Positions 18,302-33,345 are shown, numbered from the stretch's first letter. The stretch is DNA of 64,000 bases from Anaerobiospirillum sp. NML120449 (GCF_023051105.1 NZ_JALKIL010000002.1:62001-126000), one strand, 5' to 3'. Program-made: numbers and translations. The notes: generated by a model from the letters alone, not told the origin.

Positions 18302-18332
18302 AAAAAAAAGGGATCTTGCGATCCCTTTTTTT
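18302..18332. terminator. Terminator at the end of the atp operon
   Basis: GGGATC-TTGC-GATCCC flanked by A8 and T7, so it can work in both directions. It lies about 70 bp past the atpC stop and can serve both atpC (minus) and any read-through from rsmD (plus). Confidence 0.9.
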
Positions 18333-18400
18333 GGCTTTGATAAGCCCTGCATGCCCTGAGGCCTTGCAGAGCAGGAACACAGTTATGTGCTCCCCTGTTA

Positions 18401-18829
18401 TCAGCGCCTGCGTGAGCGTGCGAGCTCGACCACTTTGAGCTGGGCCATGGCTTCTGACAGCTTGATGAAGGCCTGAGTGTAGTCCTTATCACCTGCATTG
18501 GCACGGGAAATGGCCTCACGTGCATTACGCATTGCTTCCTGGGCCTTGGCCTCGTCAATGTCATCAGCACGCAGAGCAGTATCAGCCAGAACGGTTACGT
18601 CCTCAGGCTGAACCTCTAAAATACCACCGGCAAGATAAATCTGATCCTGCTTTCCATCAGCGTCAACCAGGGAAACCATGCCTGACTTGATGGTGGTAAT
18701 TAAAGGAGTGTGGCCATGGCGGATACCTAACTCACCTTCAGAACCAGTAATGGACATGGCTCTGACGCGGCCGGAATACAAACTGCCAACACCACTGACG
18801 ACGTTGAGATGGAAAGTAATCTCTTCCAT
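18401..18829 (-). CDS. atpC: F1 ATP synthase epsilon subunit
   Basis: Epsilon subunit of the F1 central stalk, which couples and regulates ATP hydrolysis. The 142 residues comprise the N-terminal beta-sandwich (LNVVSGVGSLYSGRVRAM, ELGIRHGHTPLITTIKSG) and the C-terminal helical hairpin rich in Ala and charged residues (DIDEAKAQEAMRNAREAI). It is the last gene of atpBEFHAGDC, 15 bp after atpD, followed by a terminator. Confidence 0.96.
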   Translation of the reverse strand: MEEITFHLNVVSGVGSLYSGRVRAMSITGSEGELGIRHGHTPLITTIKSGMVSLVDADGKQDQIYLAGGILEVQPEDVTVLADTALRADDIDEAKAQEAMRNAREAISRANAGDKDYTQAFIKLSEAMAQLKVVELARSRRR

Positions 18830-18844
18830 GCGTCAATCCTCCCT

Positions 18845-20263
<1,419 letters not shown>

Positions 20264-20278
20264 TTATCCTCAAAAAAA

Positions 20279-21142
20279 TTAGACCGCAGAGGCACCGGAT
20301 ACGATGTCGTTAAGCTCCATCGTAATACCTGCCTGACGTGCTTTGTTATATTCAAGCTGCAGATCGCTGACAAGGGCATCGGCGTTATCTGTAGCTGCTT
20401 TCATAGCCACCATACGGGCTGCCTGCTCACTGGCAAGGTTCTCAAGCACAGCCTGATAAACCATCTGCTGAATATAACGATCTAAAACTACATGTAAAAT
20501 GATAGCCGGATCAGGTTCGTAAATGTAATCCCAGTGGTTCTTCTTGATGTTCTCGTCATCTGTCATTGGCAGAGGGAGAAGCTGAACTACCATTGGGAGC
20601 TGCACCATGGTGTTCTTAAAGCCGTTGAAGCAGAGATTGATCTTGTCTACTTCACCATTTAAGTACGCCTCGGTCATCACCTTAATAGCACCTACCAGCT
20701 TGTCAGGAGAAGGCTCATCGCCAAAGCCGGCATGCTGGGCAATAATGTCCATGCCTGCACGGGCAAAGAAGGCGTTGGCCTTGCTGCCTAACAATACGGT
20801 CTTAACGCCCTTTCCGCTGTTAATAGTGCTCTTCATGTCATTGAGAGTCTTACGGAAAAGGTTGATGTTAAGACCACCACACAGGCCACGATCGGTAGAA
20901 ACGATGATATAACCAACGTTCTTTACCTCACGCTCGACCATGTATGGGTGGCGATATTCAGTGTGACCAGCAGCAATGTGACCGATAATTCGGTTAAGAG
21001 CCTGAGAGTATGGACGTGAGGAGCTCATTTTCTCCTGGGCACGTCTCATCTTTGATGCGGCTACCATTTGCATAGCACTGGTGATCTTCTGAGTGCTTTT
21101 AACACTGGCGATCTTAGTGCGTATTTCTTTTGCGCCGGCCAT
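20279..21142 (-). CDS. atpG: F1 ATP synthase gamma subunit
   Basis: Rotor shaft of F1. The 287-residue product has the conserved N-terminal helix ([20 protein letters not shown]) and C-terminal helix ([20 protein letters not shown]) that form the coiled coil in the alpha/beta ring. The central Rossmann-like domain ([14 protein letters not shown]) lies between. Length is as in E. coli (287). It sits 10 bp after atpA in the atp operon. Confidence 0.97.
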   Translation of the reverse strand: MAGAKEIRTKIASVKSTQKITSAMQMVAASKMRRAQEKMSSSRPYSQALNRIIGHIAAGHTEYRHPYMVEREVKNVGYIIVSTDRGLCGGLNINLFRKTLNDMKSTINSGKGVKTVLLGSKANAFFARAGMDIIAQHAGFGDEPSPDKLVGAIKVMTEAYLNGEVDKINLCFNGFKNTMVQLPMVVQLLPLPMTDDENIKKNHWDYIYEPDPAIILHVVLDRYIQQMVYQAVLENLASEQAARMVAMKAATDNADALVSDLQLEYNKARQAGITMELNDIVSGASAV

Positions 21143-21152
21143 ATTAGGGCTC

Positions 21153-22694
21153 CTACCAGGTTTGTGATGACTTGAACTCAGTGATTAAATCGTTGAGAGT
21201 CTTGACGATCTCATCGTTGTAATCAGGGTTGGCCTCAAGGCCACTTAAGAAGTCACCATACTTCTGGCGGGCAAACTCTAACAGGGCAGATTCAAATGAC
21301 AGAATCTTGGAAAGCTCAACATCCTCAAGGAAGCCACGCTCAGCTGCGAAAATAATCAGACCCTGCTCAGCAACAGTTAATGGAGAGAACTGCTTCTGCT
21401 TCATGAGTTCGGTTACTTTCTGACCGTGGTCGAGCTGCTTGCGGGTTGCATCATCAAGGTCAGAGGAGAACTGGGCGAATGCTGCCAGTTCGCGGTACTG
21501 AGCCAGAGCGGTACGAATACCACCAGAGAGCTTCTTGATGAGCTTGGTCTGAGCTGCACCACCTACACGGGATACGGAAATACCTGGATCAACAGCTGGG
21601 CGTACGCCAGAGTTGAACAGTGAGGAGGTAAGGAAGATCTGACCGTCGGTAATGGAAATTACGTTGGTAGGAATGAACGCAGACACGTCACCGGCCTGAG
21701 TTTCAATAATTGGCAGTGCGGTTAAGGAACCGGTTCTGCCCTTGACCTTACCACCTGACAGAGCCTCCAGGTACTCGGCGTTAACACGGGAGGCACGCTC
21801 GAGTAAGCGGGAGTGCAGGTAGAATACGTCACCTGGGAAAGCCTCACGGCCTGGTGGACGACGTAACAGCAGAGAAATCTGACGATAGGCAACAGCGTGC
21901 TTGGACAGATCGTCATAGATGATCAGAGCGTCTTCGCCCTGGTCCATGAAGAACTCACCCATGGCACAGCCGGCATATGGGGCGATGTACTGTAAGGCGG
22001 CAGTATCTGAAGCAGAAGCGGCAACGATGATGGTGTTGTCCAGAGCACCGTGCTCTTCGAGCTTTCTTACTACGCCGGCAATGGTAGAAGCCTTCTGACC
22101 AATTGCAACATAAATACAGCGAACGCCGTAGTTCTTCTGGTTAATGATGGTGTCGATAGCCAGAGCAGTCTTACCTACCTGACGGTCACCAATGATAAGC
22201 TCACGCTGACCACGACCGATAGGGATCATGGCGTCAACGGCCTTATAACCAGTCTGAATTGGCTGAGATACGCCCTGACGTGCAATAACGCCTGGAGCGA
22301 TCTTTTCTACTGGGTAGAAAGCGGTCTTCTCAATAGGACCCTTGCCGTCGATAGGCTCACCCAGAGTGTTTACAACGCGGCCCAGCAGTGCGTTGCCAAC
22401 TGGTACTTCAAGAATACGGCCGGTGCTGCGGACCTTCATACCCTCAGATAAGTGAGTGTATGGGCCCATCACGATGGCACCAACAGAGTCACGCTCAAGG
22501 TTTAAAGCCAGACCGAACAGACCTTCGCCGAAGTCCAGCATTTCACCCTGCATAACGTTGGAAAGGCCGTGAATACGTACGATACCATCGTTTACGGAGA
22601 CGATGGTGCCTTCATCACGTGCCTCTGTGACAACCTTAAATTGCTCGATGCGCTTTTTGATGAGATCGGCAATTTCAGTTGAATTTAATTGCAT
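21153..22694 (-). CDS. atpA: F1 ATP synthase alpha subunit
   Basis: Non-catalytic nucleotide-binding subunit of F1. The 513 residues equal the E. coli length and contain the P-loop [35 protein letters not shown] and the conserved arginine-finger region [17 protein letters not shown]. The ATG at 22694 follows an AGGGGA ribosome binding element. It overlaps nothing and lies between atpH and atpG in the standard order. Confidence 0.97.
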   Translation of the reverse strand: MQLNSTEIADLIKKRIEQFKVVTEARDEGTIVSVNDGIVRIHGLSNVMQGEMLDFGEGLFGLALNLERDSVGAIVMGPYTHLSEGMKVRSTGRILEVPVGNALLGRVVNTLGEPIDGKGPIEKTAFYPVEKIAPGVIARQGVSQPIQTGYKAVDAMIPIGRGQRELIIGDRQVGKTALAIDTIINQKNYGVRCIYVAIGQKASTIAGVVRKLEEHGALDNTIIVAASASDTAALQYIAPYAGCAMGEFFMDQGEDALIIYDDLSKHAVAYRQISLLLRRPPGREAFPGDVFYLHSRLLERASRVNAEYLEALSGGKVKGRTGSLTALPIIETQAGDVSAFIPTNVISITDGQIFLTSSLFNSGVRPAVDPGISVSRVGGAAQTKLIKKLSGGIRTALAQYRELAAFAQFSSDLDDATRKQLDHGQKVTELMKQKQFSPLTVAEQGLIIFAAERGFLEDVELSKILSFESALLEFARQKYGDFLSGLEANPDYNDEIVKTLNDLITEFKSSQTW

Positions 22695-22710
22695 TTACAT
22701 TTCCCCTGCT

Positions 22711-23250
22711 TTACTTGAGGGTTGAAGACAATCTACTCAGGTTAGTCTTGACGCTGCCGTCAATGACTTCATCTCCGATACGGATGATGACACCGCCCAT
22801 GATGGAAGGATCGATGGTACGGGTGAGATTTACCTTGACCTTGTACCTGGCCTCCAGCTTGGCAACGATAGCTTGTTCATCTTCCTTTGCCAGAGGACGG
22901 GCAGTCACGATCTCAACGACGCGGACTTGCATGAAGTCGTCGCGTAACCTGATAAATTCCTGACAGATTTCAGGGAGAACCTCAAAACGATTGTTCTCAC
23001 CAATTACATAGACGAAGTTCTGTGCTTTCTCGTCAAGAAGATCACCTAAAAGCTCAATCAGAAGCTTTGCCGCAGCCTCATGAGTACTGGCCTCAGAGAT
23101 CATGTAGGCAAACTGCTCATGAGACATGGCGCAGGAAAGAGCCTCAAGGGCCTTTGACCAGCTGTCAAAGGTCTTGTCCTGTCGGGCAATTTCAAAAGCT
23201 GCCTGAGCATAAGGTCTTGCGATAGTTAGGTTCTCAGCCAATGCTTTCAC
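22711..23250 (-). CDS. atpH: F1 ATP synthase delta subunit
   Basis: Delta subunit of the peripheral stalk that joins F1 to the b-dimer. The 179 residues show the conserved N-terminal TIARPYAQAAFEIA helix and the C-terminal region with VEIVTARPLAKEDEQAI and IDPSIMGGVIIRIGDEVIDGS. It lies between atpF and atpA with short spacers. Confidence 0.96.
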   Translation of the reverse strand: MKALAENLTIARPYAQAAFEIARQDKTFDSWSKALEALSCAMSHEQFAYMISEASTHEAAAKLLIELLGDLLDEKAQNFVYVIGENNRFEVLPEICQEFIRLRDDFMQVRVVEIVTARPLAKEDEQAIVAKLEARYKVKVNLTRTIDPSIMGGVIIRIGDEVIDGSVKTNLSRLSSTLK

Positions 23251-23256
23251 CTCACT

Positions 23257-23727
23257 TTACAAGGAATCAACAATCTTCTTGACCATTTGATGATCAGAGC
23301 TTGCATCCATTTTCTTATCAAGAATTTTCTCCGCACCAGCAACGGCCAGGGCGATAACTTCAGCACGTAATTCCTCACGGGCCTTGTTAGTCTCTGACTC
23401 GATCACAGCCTTTGCAGACTCGATGATGCGGTTCTTCTCGTTAGTAGCTTCTTCAGTAGCACGGTCCAGAATCATTGAGCGCTGCATGTTTGCCTCATCA
23501 ATGATCTTCTGAGCTTCTTCCTTAGCCTTGTGTAAGGTGTCAGCTGCATTAGACTTTGCTATCTCAAGGTTTCTTTTAGCCTTTTCGGCATTGGCAAGAC
23601 CATCGGCAATTTCTTTCTGCCTTTTTTCAAGGGCGCTCATTAATGGTGGCCATACATATTTCATGCATAAGACCACAAAAATGAAGAATGCAACGGCTTG
23701 ACCTAAAAAAGTAGCATTAATTTCCAA
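23257..23727 (-). CDS. atpF: F0 ATP synthase subunit b
   Basis: Peripheral-stalk subunit b, 156 residues as in E. coli. One N-terminal membrane helix ([20 protein letters not shown]) is followed by a long charged helix ([20 protein letters not shown]) that forms the right-handed coiled coil to delta. It is in standard operon position, six bases before atpH. Confidence 0.97.
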   Translation of the reverse strand: MEINATFLGQAVAFFIFVVLCMKYVWPPLMSALEKRQKEIADGLANAEKAKRNLEIAKSNAADTLHKAKEEAQKIIDEANMQRSMILDRATEEATNEKNRIIESAKAVIESETNKAREELRAEVIALAVAGAEKILDKKMDASSDHQMVKKIVDSL

Positions 23728-23758
23728 GGTTCAGCTCCTTGCTAAAACAGTGTTTAGC

Positions 23759-23980
<222 letters not shown>

Positions 23981-24215
23981 TTAAATTCTCCTTTTAGAGT
24001 ACAAATTTTGTGACTGGAGCATATCCCCGGAAAGCCCTCCTGTGCCAGACGAGACGAAAACGGCGGCAGGCTGGCCGGTAACACCGGGTCAGTCATCCAT
24101 TCCCCTTGAAAATGCATATAAAGTCGGGAAACTTCAGCACTGATGCTTCATGTTGAATAAGTTAGTTATGGTTTTCACCAGAAGGCAGCGGTAAACGTCT
24201 GTTCACATCTGCCTG

Positions 24216-27283
<3,068 letters not shown>

Positions 27284-27345
27284 CAAAACAAAAGAGCCCG
27301 ACCGTGCTACCTGGGGCATCAGCAGGTAACAGGTCGGGCCCTCTT
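27284..27345 (-). terminator. Terminator after atpI
   Basis: A long imperfect stem (AGAGCCCGACC...CTACCTG paired with CAGGTAAC...GGTCGGGCCCTCT) is followed on the minus strand by TTTTGTTTTG. It would end the parA-parB-atpI transcript and separate atpI from the atp operon. Confidence 0.75.
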
Positions 27346-27387
27346 ATCTGGTCCATGGATAAAGGCAGGTGCTGCTCTGCGCTGTGC

Positions 27388-28149
27388 TTAGCTGCGTACT
27401 CCCAGAGACAGAGAGGTCCTCAGGATCTGAACAAACATCACTACGACAAAAGAGGCCATGATCACCAGGGCATTGAGGTCAGTGAACTTGAAGGCGGCCA
27501 CCAGAATGATGACCATGATGGAGTACTTGAGGATCTCTGCCTTGATGAGGTCATACATGGTCATGCCTGCATGCTGGCCGTGACTGCGGTCTGGGGAGCG
27601 GGCAATGGCATTGTAGACAGCTATCGGGACAATCACACCGGCACATCCACAAAGAGATGAGAGCATGAACCATATGGCAGCGCCCATGGCCCCCATGTCA
27701 GCAAAGGGACCGGCAAGCTCAGCAAGACGGGAGAGCACCTCAGGGCTGTCAGGAGCCATCTCCTTGAGAGCTGATGAGGCCTTGGCAAAGCCAGCGAAGG
27801 CTGAGCCAAAAATACAGAAGATACTGACCTGAATCATAAAGATGATGCTGCTTAGTCCTGGCTGCCTGCGGCTTAGCTCAAGCGCCTCCTCATAGGAGAT
27901 CTTGCGGGCTGGAACACCATAATCATCATTATCCACATCATCCCAGCCGCTGCCCTTGCCGGCGCCAGCAGCACGCCCACTGGCTTGCCCAGAGCTGGCC
28001 TGCGGAGCAGCGTCCTGCGGGGCACTTGCCTGCCGTGAGCAGGCCTGAGCGGCACCGGCTGCAGTGGCGGCGTCTGCCCTGGTGAGTTCTGGCGCCTGCT
28101 GGGCACTGCTGTCAGGTGTATATGTCTGGGAGTTATCTTGCTGTTGCAT
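27388..28149 (-). CDS. atpI: AtpI-like protein with a disordered N-terminal extension
   Basis: Likely ATP synthase protein I, a membrane protein that helps c-ring assembly and may carry Mg2+. I choose ATG 28149 (MQQQDNSQTYT); the frame extends to a GTG at 28221. The 253-residue product starts with about 110 hydrophilic, Ala/Gln-rich residues not seen in the roughly 125-residue E. coli protein. The C-terminal domain has four hydrophobic helices (for example LSSIIFMIQVSIFCIFGSAF and YSIMVIILVAAFKF). Identification rests on helix pattern and on position after parB, and is moderate. A terminator and about 2 kb separate it from atpB. Confidence 0.65.
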   Translation of the reverse strand: MQQQDNSQTYTPDSSAQQAPELTRADAATAAGAAQACSRQASAPQDAAPQASSGQASGRAAGAGKGSGWDDVDNDDYGVPARKISYEEALELSRRQPGLSSIIFMIQVSIFCIFGSAFAGFAKASSALKEMAPDSPEVLSRLAELAGPFADMGAMGAAIWFMLSSLCGCAGVIVPIAVYNAIARSPDRSHGQHAGMTMYDLIKAEILKYSIMVIILVAAFKFTDLNALVIMASFVVVMFVQILRTSLSLGVRS

Positions 28150-28220
28150 GGTTATTTGCTTGATTGAAGATGATCCATCCCGGTGTGGGCAGTGCCTGGT
28201 GGCCGGGCTGTGAAAATGCA

Positions 28221-28266
28221 CAGGCCCTGCCCTGTTGAGCCATTACGCTCAATAAGGCAGGGCCTG
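28221..28266 (-). terminator. Hairpin between parB and atpI
   Basis: CAGGCCCTGCC / GGCAGGGCCTG (11 bp) encloses a second stem TTGAGC/GCTCAA. On the minus strand a short T4 follows after a four-base gap. It could be a partial terminator that lowers atpI expression relative to parB. Confidence 0.6.
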
Positions 28267-28284
28267 AAAAGATGTCAGGGATTA

Positions 28285-29997
28285 TCAGTCGTTATGAGGC
28301 TGCAGACCCAGCATGGTAAGGAGGGCAAAAAGCTCATGCTCGTCCTCGTAGCTTAAGGTGAGCTTGCCCTTGCCGCCGCGACCGGTCTTGAACTTGGCGC
28401 GCGGACCGCGCATTCGCATGTTCAGAGTCTTTTCCAGAGCCTGGAAGTTCAGGTCCTTGAGCGCCTCGCCTTCACTGGGGGAGCTTTTGGCCTCCTCAGC
28501 CTGACGGGCAGCAATCTTCTTGGCAAACTCCTTTACAAAGCTTTCGGTGGCACGCACTGACAGACCGCGTTCAATTACCACCTGACAGGCCTCACTTTGA
28601 GCAGTTCCGCTTAATGACAGCAGCACCTTGGCATGTCCAAGGTCAATCTGACCTGCACGCAGGGCCGCCATAGCCTCATCTTCAAGTTTGAGCACACGCA
28701 GATAGTTGGCCACGGCAGAGCGTGACTTGCAGACGCTGCGAGCTACCTCTTCCTGGGTCATGCCGCATTCCTGCATCATCTGATCAAAGGCAATTGCCAG
28801 TTCAACAGGGTTGAGGTTTTCACGCTGAATGTTTTCGATAAGGGCTATGGCATAGGCCTTTTCATCTACAACATCACGCACCAGACATGGAATTGCATCC
28901 ATACCCAGCATACGTGCAGCACGATAACGACGCTCACCACAGATAATCTCAAAGAAACCGCTGTCGGTACGCTGAACAATCAGAGGCTCAAGCAGACCGT
29001 GCTCCTTGATGGAGGTAGCAAGCTCAATAATAGCCTCATCATCAAAGCTGTGACGTGGCTGGTAGGCTGATGGCTTGAGCAGCTCAAGCTTGACGTTAAG
29101 TACCAGATGATTATCCGATGCCTCAGATCCGGCAGCATTCACTGCTGCCATGGCGCTGCTGCCAAAGCCGGCACGGGAGCTGGCAATGGTGGACAGCTCA
29201 CTGCCATCTCGCAATTCCTGAGCGCTGACAGCCTCACGGGCAAGGGAGGACACAGCAGAAGTCTTTTCACTGTGAGCCTTCTCACTGACCACAGCAGCAG
29301 TCACTGCAGCTGAACTTTCAGCACTGTCAGGCAGCTCAGCATCAGTCTCATGGTCAGCGCCTTGATGCACATCAGTCTGTGCAGGGACCTGCTGTGCAGC
29401 CATGGTTTTCTCTTGAGCTACGCCCTTTGCTGCGGATGCCTTGCCGGCAGCATCTGTCTTTCCTGCTGCAGTTGTCCTGCCTGCAGCAGCTTTCTTTTTG
29501 GATCCGGACTTTGAAGTCCCGGCCTGAACAGCAGCCGGGGCCACAGCCTCGGCTGCAGCGTCAGCTACTGCGGCTGCTTTGGTGCTGCTTCTGGATGCAG
29601 GCTTTGCGTCTGCATCCACGGCGCCGGCAGCAGCCTTGCCAGCTGACTTTGCACCTGCAGAGGCTGCGCTCTTGCCGCCTGCCTTTACAGAGTTACTGGC
29701 AGTTGCCTTTTCAGCAGTCTTATCAGAGGATTTGGCTGCAGATTTGACCGGAGCTTTGGCTGTAGCTTTGGCCGGAGTGTTGGCCTTTGATTTTGCCTGG
29801 GACCTGCTCTGAGACTTTGTCTGTTCTCCGGACTTTGCCTGTTCCTGATCCGCGCCTTTGTCAGCATCAGCTCGTCCTGCCAGGGAACGGCTGAGCAGAT
29901 CATTTACATATGACTCAGCTGCAGACTTGCCACTGCGTGACTTCTTCTCGCTGCTGTCACTGATTAAAGTGCCTAAACTTCTGCCTAAGCCAGCCAT
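28285..29997 (-). CDS. parB: ParB chromosome-partitioning protein with a histone H1-like N-terminal extension
   Basis: CTP-dependent DNA clamp that loads at parS sites and works with ParA in origin segregation. The start is ATG 29997 (MAGLGRSLGTLISD), with GGGAG before it; the open frame extends to 30066. The core is standard: LKPSAYQPRHSFDDEAI, ICGERRYRAARMLG, ALIENIQRENLNP, the HTH region TQEEVARSVCKSRSAVANYL, and the C-terminal dimer domain ending LLTMLGLQPHND. Unusually, about 290 Ala/Lys/Ser-rich residues lie between the N-terminal tip and the core, with H1-like runs such as AKATAKAPVKSAAKSSDK. The product is 570 residues against about 300 normally. Confidence 0.95.
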   Translation of the reverse strand: MAGLGRSLGTLISDSSEKKSRSGKSAAESYVNDLLSRSLAGRADADKGADQEQAKSGEQTKSQSRSQAKSKANTPAKATAKAPVKSAAKSSDKTAEKATASNSVKAGGKSAASAGAKSAGKAAAGAVDADAKPASRSSTKAAAVADAAAEAVAPAAVQAGTSKSGSKKKAAAGRTTAAGKTDAAGKASAAKGVAQEKTMAAQQVPAQTDVHQGADHETDAELPDSAESSAAVTAAVVSEKAHSEKTSAVSSLAREAVSAQELRDGSELSTIASSRAGFGSSAMAAVNAAGSEASDNHLVLNVKLELLKPSAYQPRHSFDDEAIIELATSIKEHGLLEPLIVQRTDSGFFEIICGERRYRAARMLGMDAIPCLVRDVVDEKAYAIALIENIQRENLNPVELAIAFDQMMQECGMTQEEVARSVCKSRSAVANYLRVLKLEDEAMAALRAGQIDLGHAKVLLSLSGTAQSEACQVVIERGLSVRATESFVKEFAKKIAARQAEEAKSSPSEGEALKDLNFQALEKTLNMRMRGPRAKFKTGRGGKGKLTLSYEDEHELFALLTMLGLQPHND

Positions 29998-30353
29998 GAT
30001 TTTGCTCCCTGATTCTGTCCTGAACCACCACGGGTCACGTGCACAGCTGCAGCTGTCAGCAGGCACAGTAATACCGCTAATGATAAAGGAACAGAGCTGA
30101 AAAGAGTGATTAATGAAAAGGGGATGGGATCTGTACAGTGCCGCCCGTCATTCATGGGGACATTACCTGTTATCTCACGCCATTGCTGTCACAGCTTTAT
30201 GGCACATCAGTTACAGGATTGCAGCTGCTGCATCTGCAGGAGCGCCGCTGGTGACGGGACAGGCCATCCTGGGCCTCAGATCAGCCCGCGCATGTGATTT
30301 CAGGCGGGCAGGTCAGAAAGGAAAGTCTGACCGTGAATACTGTTAATACTGTC
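29998..30353. other. Gap between parA and parB
   Basis: 356 bp without a gene; parA and parB usually touch or overlap. No parS-like TGTTTCACGTGAAACA was found here or elsewhere in the window by eye. Confidence 0.5.
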
Positions 30354-31133
30354 TTAAGAGCTTGAGGCCAGCAGTTCCTTTTCCAGGATCTCTGCTGCCA
30401 GAGCTACATATGCCTTGGCACCGGCACAGCTGCGGTCATAGAACACAGCAGGTTTGCCATAGCTTGGGGCCTCAGCAAGGCGTACATTACGCGGAATAAT
30501 AGTACGGTAAACGAGGTCGCCAAAGCTGTTCTGCAGATCGTTGGACACGTCCTGAGACAGGCGGTTGCGGTTATCGTACATGGTTCTGAGAATGCCTTCG
30601 ATTCTGATATGAGGATTGACCTCACGGCCGAGCTTGTCCACGGTATCAATCAGCAGAGTCAGACCTTCAAGGGCAAAGTACTCACACTGGATAGGAACCA
30701 TGATGCTGTTGGCTGCACACATGGCATTGATGGACAGGTAGTTAAGGGATGGCGGACAGTCAATAAAGACGTAATCATAATTGTCCTTGATAGGCTCAAG
30801 GGCATTTTTGAGTCTTACCTCACGGGACATGGAGTCACGAAGTTTGAACTCGGCTGCAACCAGCTCATCATCAGCAGGAATCAGGTGATAGGCGCCGTTG
30901 GTTTCGGTGACAAGGGCGCTCATGGCGTCAGCACCGTCAATGAGTACATGGCGCACAGAGCACTCTACTCTGTACTTGTTAATACCCGATCCCATGGTGG
31001 CATTACCCTGTGGGTCGGCATCAATGACTAAAACCTTCTTATCCATCAGTGCCAGAGAGGCAGCAAGGTTGATGCAGGTGGTAGTTTTACCCACACCACC
31101 TTTTTGATTAGAGATTGCGATGATTTTAGCCAT
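30354..31133 (-). CDS. parA: ParA chromosome-partitioning ATPase
   Basis: Walker-type ATPase (Soj family) that binds nucleoid DNA and moves ParB-parS complexes. The 259 residues contain the deviant Walker A KGGVGKTTTCINLAASLA (about 11-28), the A' motif DADPQGNATMGSG and Walker B YDYVFIDCPPSLNYLS. ATG 31133 has AGGA eight bases upstream. It lies between rsmG and parB, the conserved origin-proximal order. Confidence 0.96.
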   Translation of the reverse strand: MAKIIAISNQKGGVGKTTTCINLAASLALMDKKVLVIDADPQGNATMGSGINKYRVECSVRHVLIDGADAMSALVTETNGAYHLIPADDELVAAEFKLRDSMSREVRLKNALEPIKDNYDYVFIDCPPSLNYLSINAMCAANSIMVPIQCEYFALEGLTLLIDTVDKLGREVNPHIRIEGILRTMYDNRNRLSQDVSNDLQNSFGDLVYRTIIPRNVRLAEAPSYGKPAVFYDRSCAGAKAYVALAAEILEKELLASSS

Positions 31134-31493
31134 AACATTTCCTATCCGTTGACGGCTCTGATTACTGTCAGTACTGATAACGGCAGATCCTGTCTCTGCC
31201 TGATGGGCAGATGAACCTGTGCCCGGTCAGATAAATGCCTGCGACTGCAGGCTGTGCCGGTGGCACTGCTGCAGGCGCATCCTGAATCAGCAGCAGCTTC
31301 TGTATGCAGCTGACGGAGCTTTAAGAGCAGGCCCCATGTCCCCCTGGCCTTGATGAGCAAGATCCGATCCTCAAGTGCAAACCTCAGGGATATGACCTGC
31401 TTTGTTATCTGTCTTTCCAGCCTGCAAAGCTGACATCATTTCAGTGAGCAATGCTACAGGGGATTATCCGGTCAGGCAGAGGAAGAAGTCCGA
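31134..31493. other. Gap between rsmG and parA
   Basis: 360 bp with no gene. It is GC-rich with short dyads, for example CTGCAGGC. No promoter is identified. Confidence 0.45.
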
Positions 31494-32156
31494 TCAGGCG
31501 TGACTTAGAACTACCGCCTGACGGCGGGCGTCAAGCTCAGGAACTTTGAGTTCTTCGATCCTTTCTATTTTAACAGTTTCAGGAACATCCTGAATTTCAC
31601 TGTCTTCGAGGTTGGCTTTCATGGCTACCATACGGCCTGACCTGTCCAGCAGGGGCAGACACCATGAAATCATACGCTCCAGAGGAGCAAAGGCACGGCT
31701 GACGATAACGTCAAAAGGCTCATGCTCAATCTCTTCACAGCGCTTGTTGATAAGCTCGACATTGGCAAGCTTAAGCCTTGTGACCACCTGACGGACAAAG
31801 GAAAGCTTCTTGCCCACTGAATCGATGAGAGTAAAGTTCAGATCAGGATTCATAATGGCCAGCACCAGTCCTGGGAAGCCTGCACCTGTACCAACATCGG
31901 CTACGCTCTTCACGCCCTCAACTGATCTGACTACAGGACAGACTGCGGCGCTGTCGAGAATATGCAGAATGGCCATCTGATCCACATCCTTGATGGCAGT
32001 GAGATTGAGAGCGGCGTTCCAGGTATTGAGCATTTCCAGAAGAATGGTCAGCTGCTCAATCTGAGCCTCACTGATCTCAAGTGAGGTCTGAGCAAAAAGT
32101 CCGGTCAGACGCTCCCTGCACTGATCAAAGGAAAAAGGGGCAGCTTTCTTGGCCAT
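31494..32156 (-). CDS. rsmG: 16S rRNA (guanine-527-N7)-methyltransferase RsmG
   Basis: Also known as GidB; methylates G527 of 16S rRNA with S-adenosylmethionine. I choose ATG 32156 (MAKKAAPFSFDQC), which has AGGA seven bases before it; the frame runs open to 32186. The 220 residues include LTAIKDVDQMAILHILDSAA, the SAM motif VADVGTGAGFPGLVLAI and the conserved VSRAFAPLERMISWC. rsmG is usually immediately downstream of mnmG; here 19.7 kb, including the whole hpa cluster, separates them. Confidence 0.95.
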   Translation of the reverse strand: MAKKAAPFSFDQCRERLTGLFAQTSLEISEAQIEQLTILLEMLNTWNAALNLTAIKDVDQMAILHILDSAAVCPVVRSVEGVKSVADVGTGAGFPGLVLAIMNPDLNFTLIDSVGKKLSFVRQVVTRLKLANVELINKRCEEIEHEPFDVIVSRAFAPLERMISWCLPLLDRSGRMVAMKANLEDSEIQDVPETVKIERIEELKVPELDARRQAVVLSHA

Positions 32157-33109
32157 AGAAAATCCTGATGATGAACTCAAAATCAAAAAAATGTCGAACC
32201 ACCTGGTCAGGGATAATGGTCCCTAACAGGGGTCCTGGATATCAGATCTGACTGAGGCCTCAGGCCCATATGTCCTGGGAGAAAAATACCTGGCAGTAAA
32301 AACTGACGCTCAGCTGCATTAAGAACATTAAGAGCATCAAAAATGCCAGTGCCCTGTACCAATAAGCAGACCTGCAGAGCATTGTCATCACTGCTCAGGC
32401 TCTAAACTGCTAATTACAGGGGCAATATCAGAGCTGATTCCAAACCCCTGATCATAACAGCCACAGTGATATTTTCCTAGGAAAACAGCCAACCCTACAC
32501 CCACCTGACGCGCCAGGCTGCGTCAAAGCCCACCATGCTGCACTCACAGCCCACATTGCTGCAGCCAGCGCACTTCCGCAGCAAAAGCTCTCCTGCCAGC
32601 AGTTAGCCACGCTCCCCCTAATATCGCCCCTGGTGCATGCCATAAGACAGGCAGGTCCTCCTAAGCACGGCCATACCTGCTTGCAGGCAATGACTGGCAA
32701 TGGCAGGCAATACCACGCACCTGACCATCAAACTGCCGCCCGTGTCAGCCCATGGCTGACTCAATCCCTGATACCGACTCTCCCCAAAAACCCAAGTGCC
32801 TGCTCATGATGTTTATGCTGTCAGCAGATCGGAACGTGTCAGTACGTCTATATATTGTTGATGCCGGCTGACAGCCTGACAGCCTGACACTGGTATTGCA
32901 GTGACTCGCTGGCGAACCTGAAGCCGCATTGAGCGCTGCTGCTTTTGATGCAGCAGAATGATCTGTTGCGATTCGGGGCAGATAACAATAAGGGATGTCA
33001 GGGGCTGTCCCTGAGGCCATGTCCCGGCTTTTATATGTTGTTATAGCTCAGGACAGAGGGCGAGCGCTGCGTATCCTGCAGCCAGGCGTATGACTTATTG
33101 GATCTTGCA

Positions 33110-33345
33110 GGCTGTGATGCCACTGGAAAGATGCAGCTGGGGAACACGCAGTATGGGTAAGCCGCATTTGAATTTGCAGCCAGGGATGCTCCCTGAAAGA
33201 TGCCGCCGGGGAACACGCAGTACGGGGAAGCCGCATTTGGATTTGCAGCCAGGGATGCTCCTGGAAAGAGTCCGCTTGGAAACACGCAGTACGGGTAAGC
33301 CGCATTTGGATTTGCAGCCAGGGATGCTCCTGGTAACACGCTGCA
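33110..33345. repeat. 69-bp tandem repeat, three and a half copies
   Basis: Units containing AACACGCAGTACGGG start at 33143, 33212 and 33281, with a partial unit before and after. Because 69 is divisible by three, open frames run through it on both strands, including a minus-strand frame with repeats of GASLAANPNAAYPYCVFP. That frame needs a TTG start with no ribosome binding site, so I regard the repeat as probably non-coding. Confidence 0.8.

Noticed and set aside
27929-27937. Perfect canonical DnaA box TTATCCACA
   Set aside because: It is a single site inside the atpI coding sequence; about 0.5 are expected by chance in 64 kb and there is no cluster or AT-rich unwinding region around it.
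29998-30353. parS site near parAB
   Set aside because: No sequence close to TGTTTCACGTGAAACA was found by eye in this gap or elsewhere in the window.
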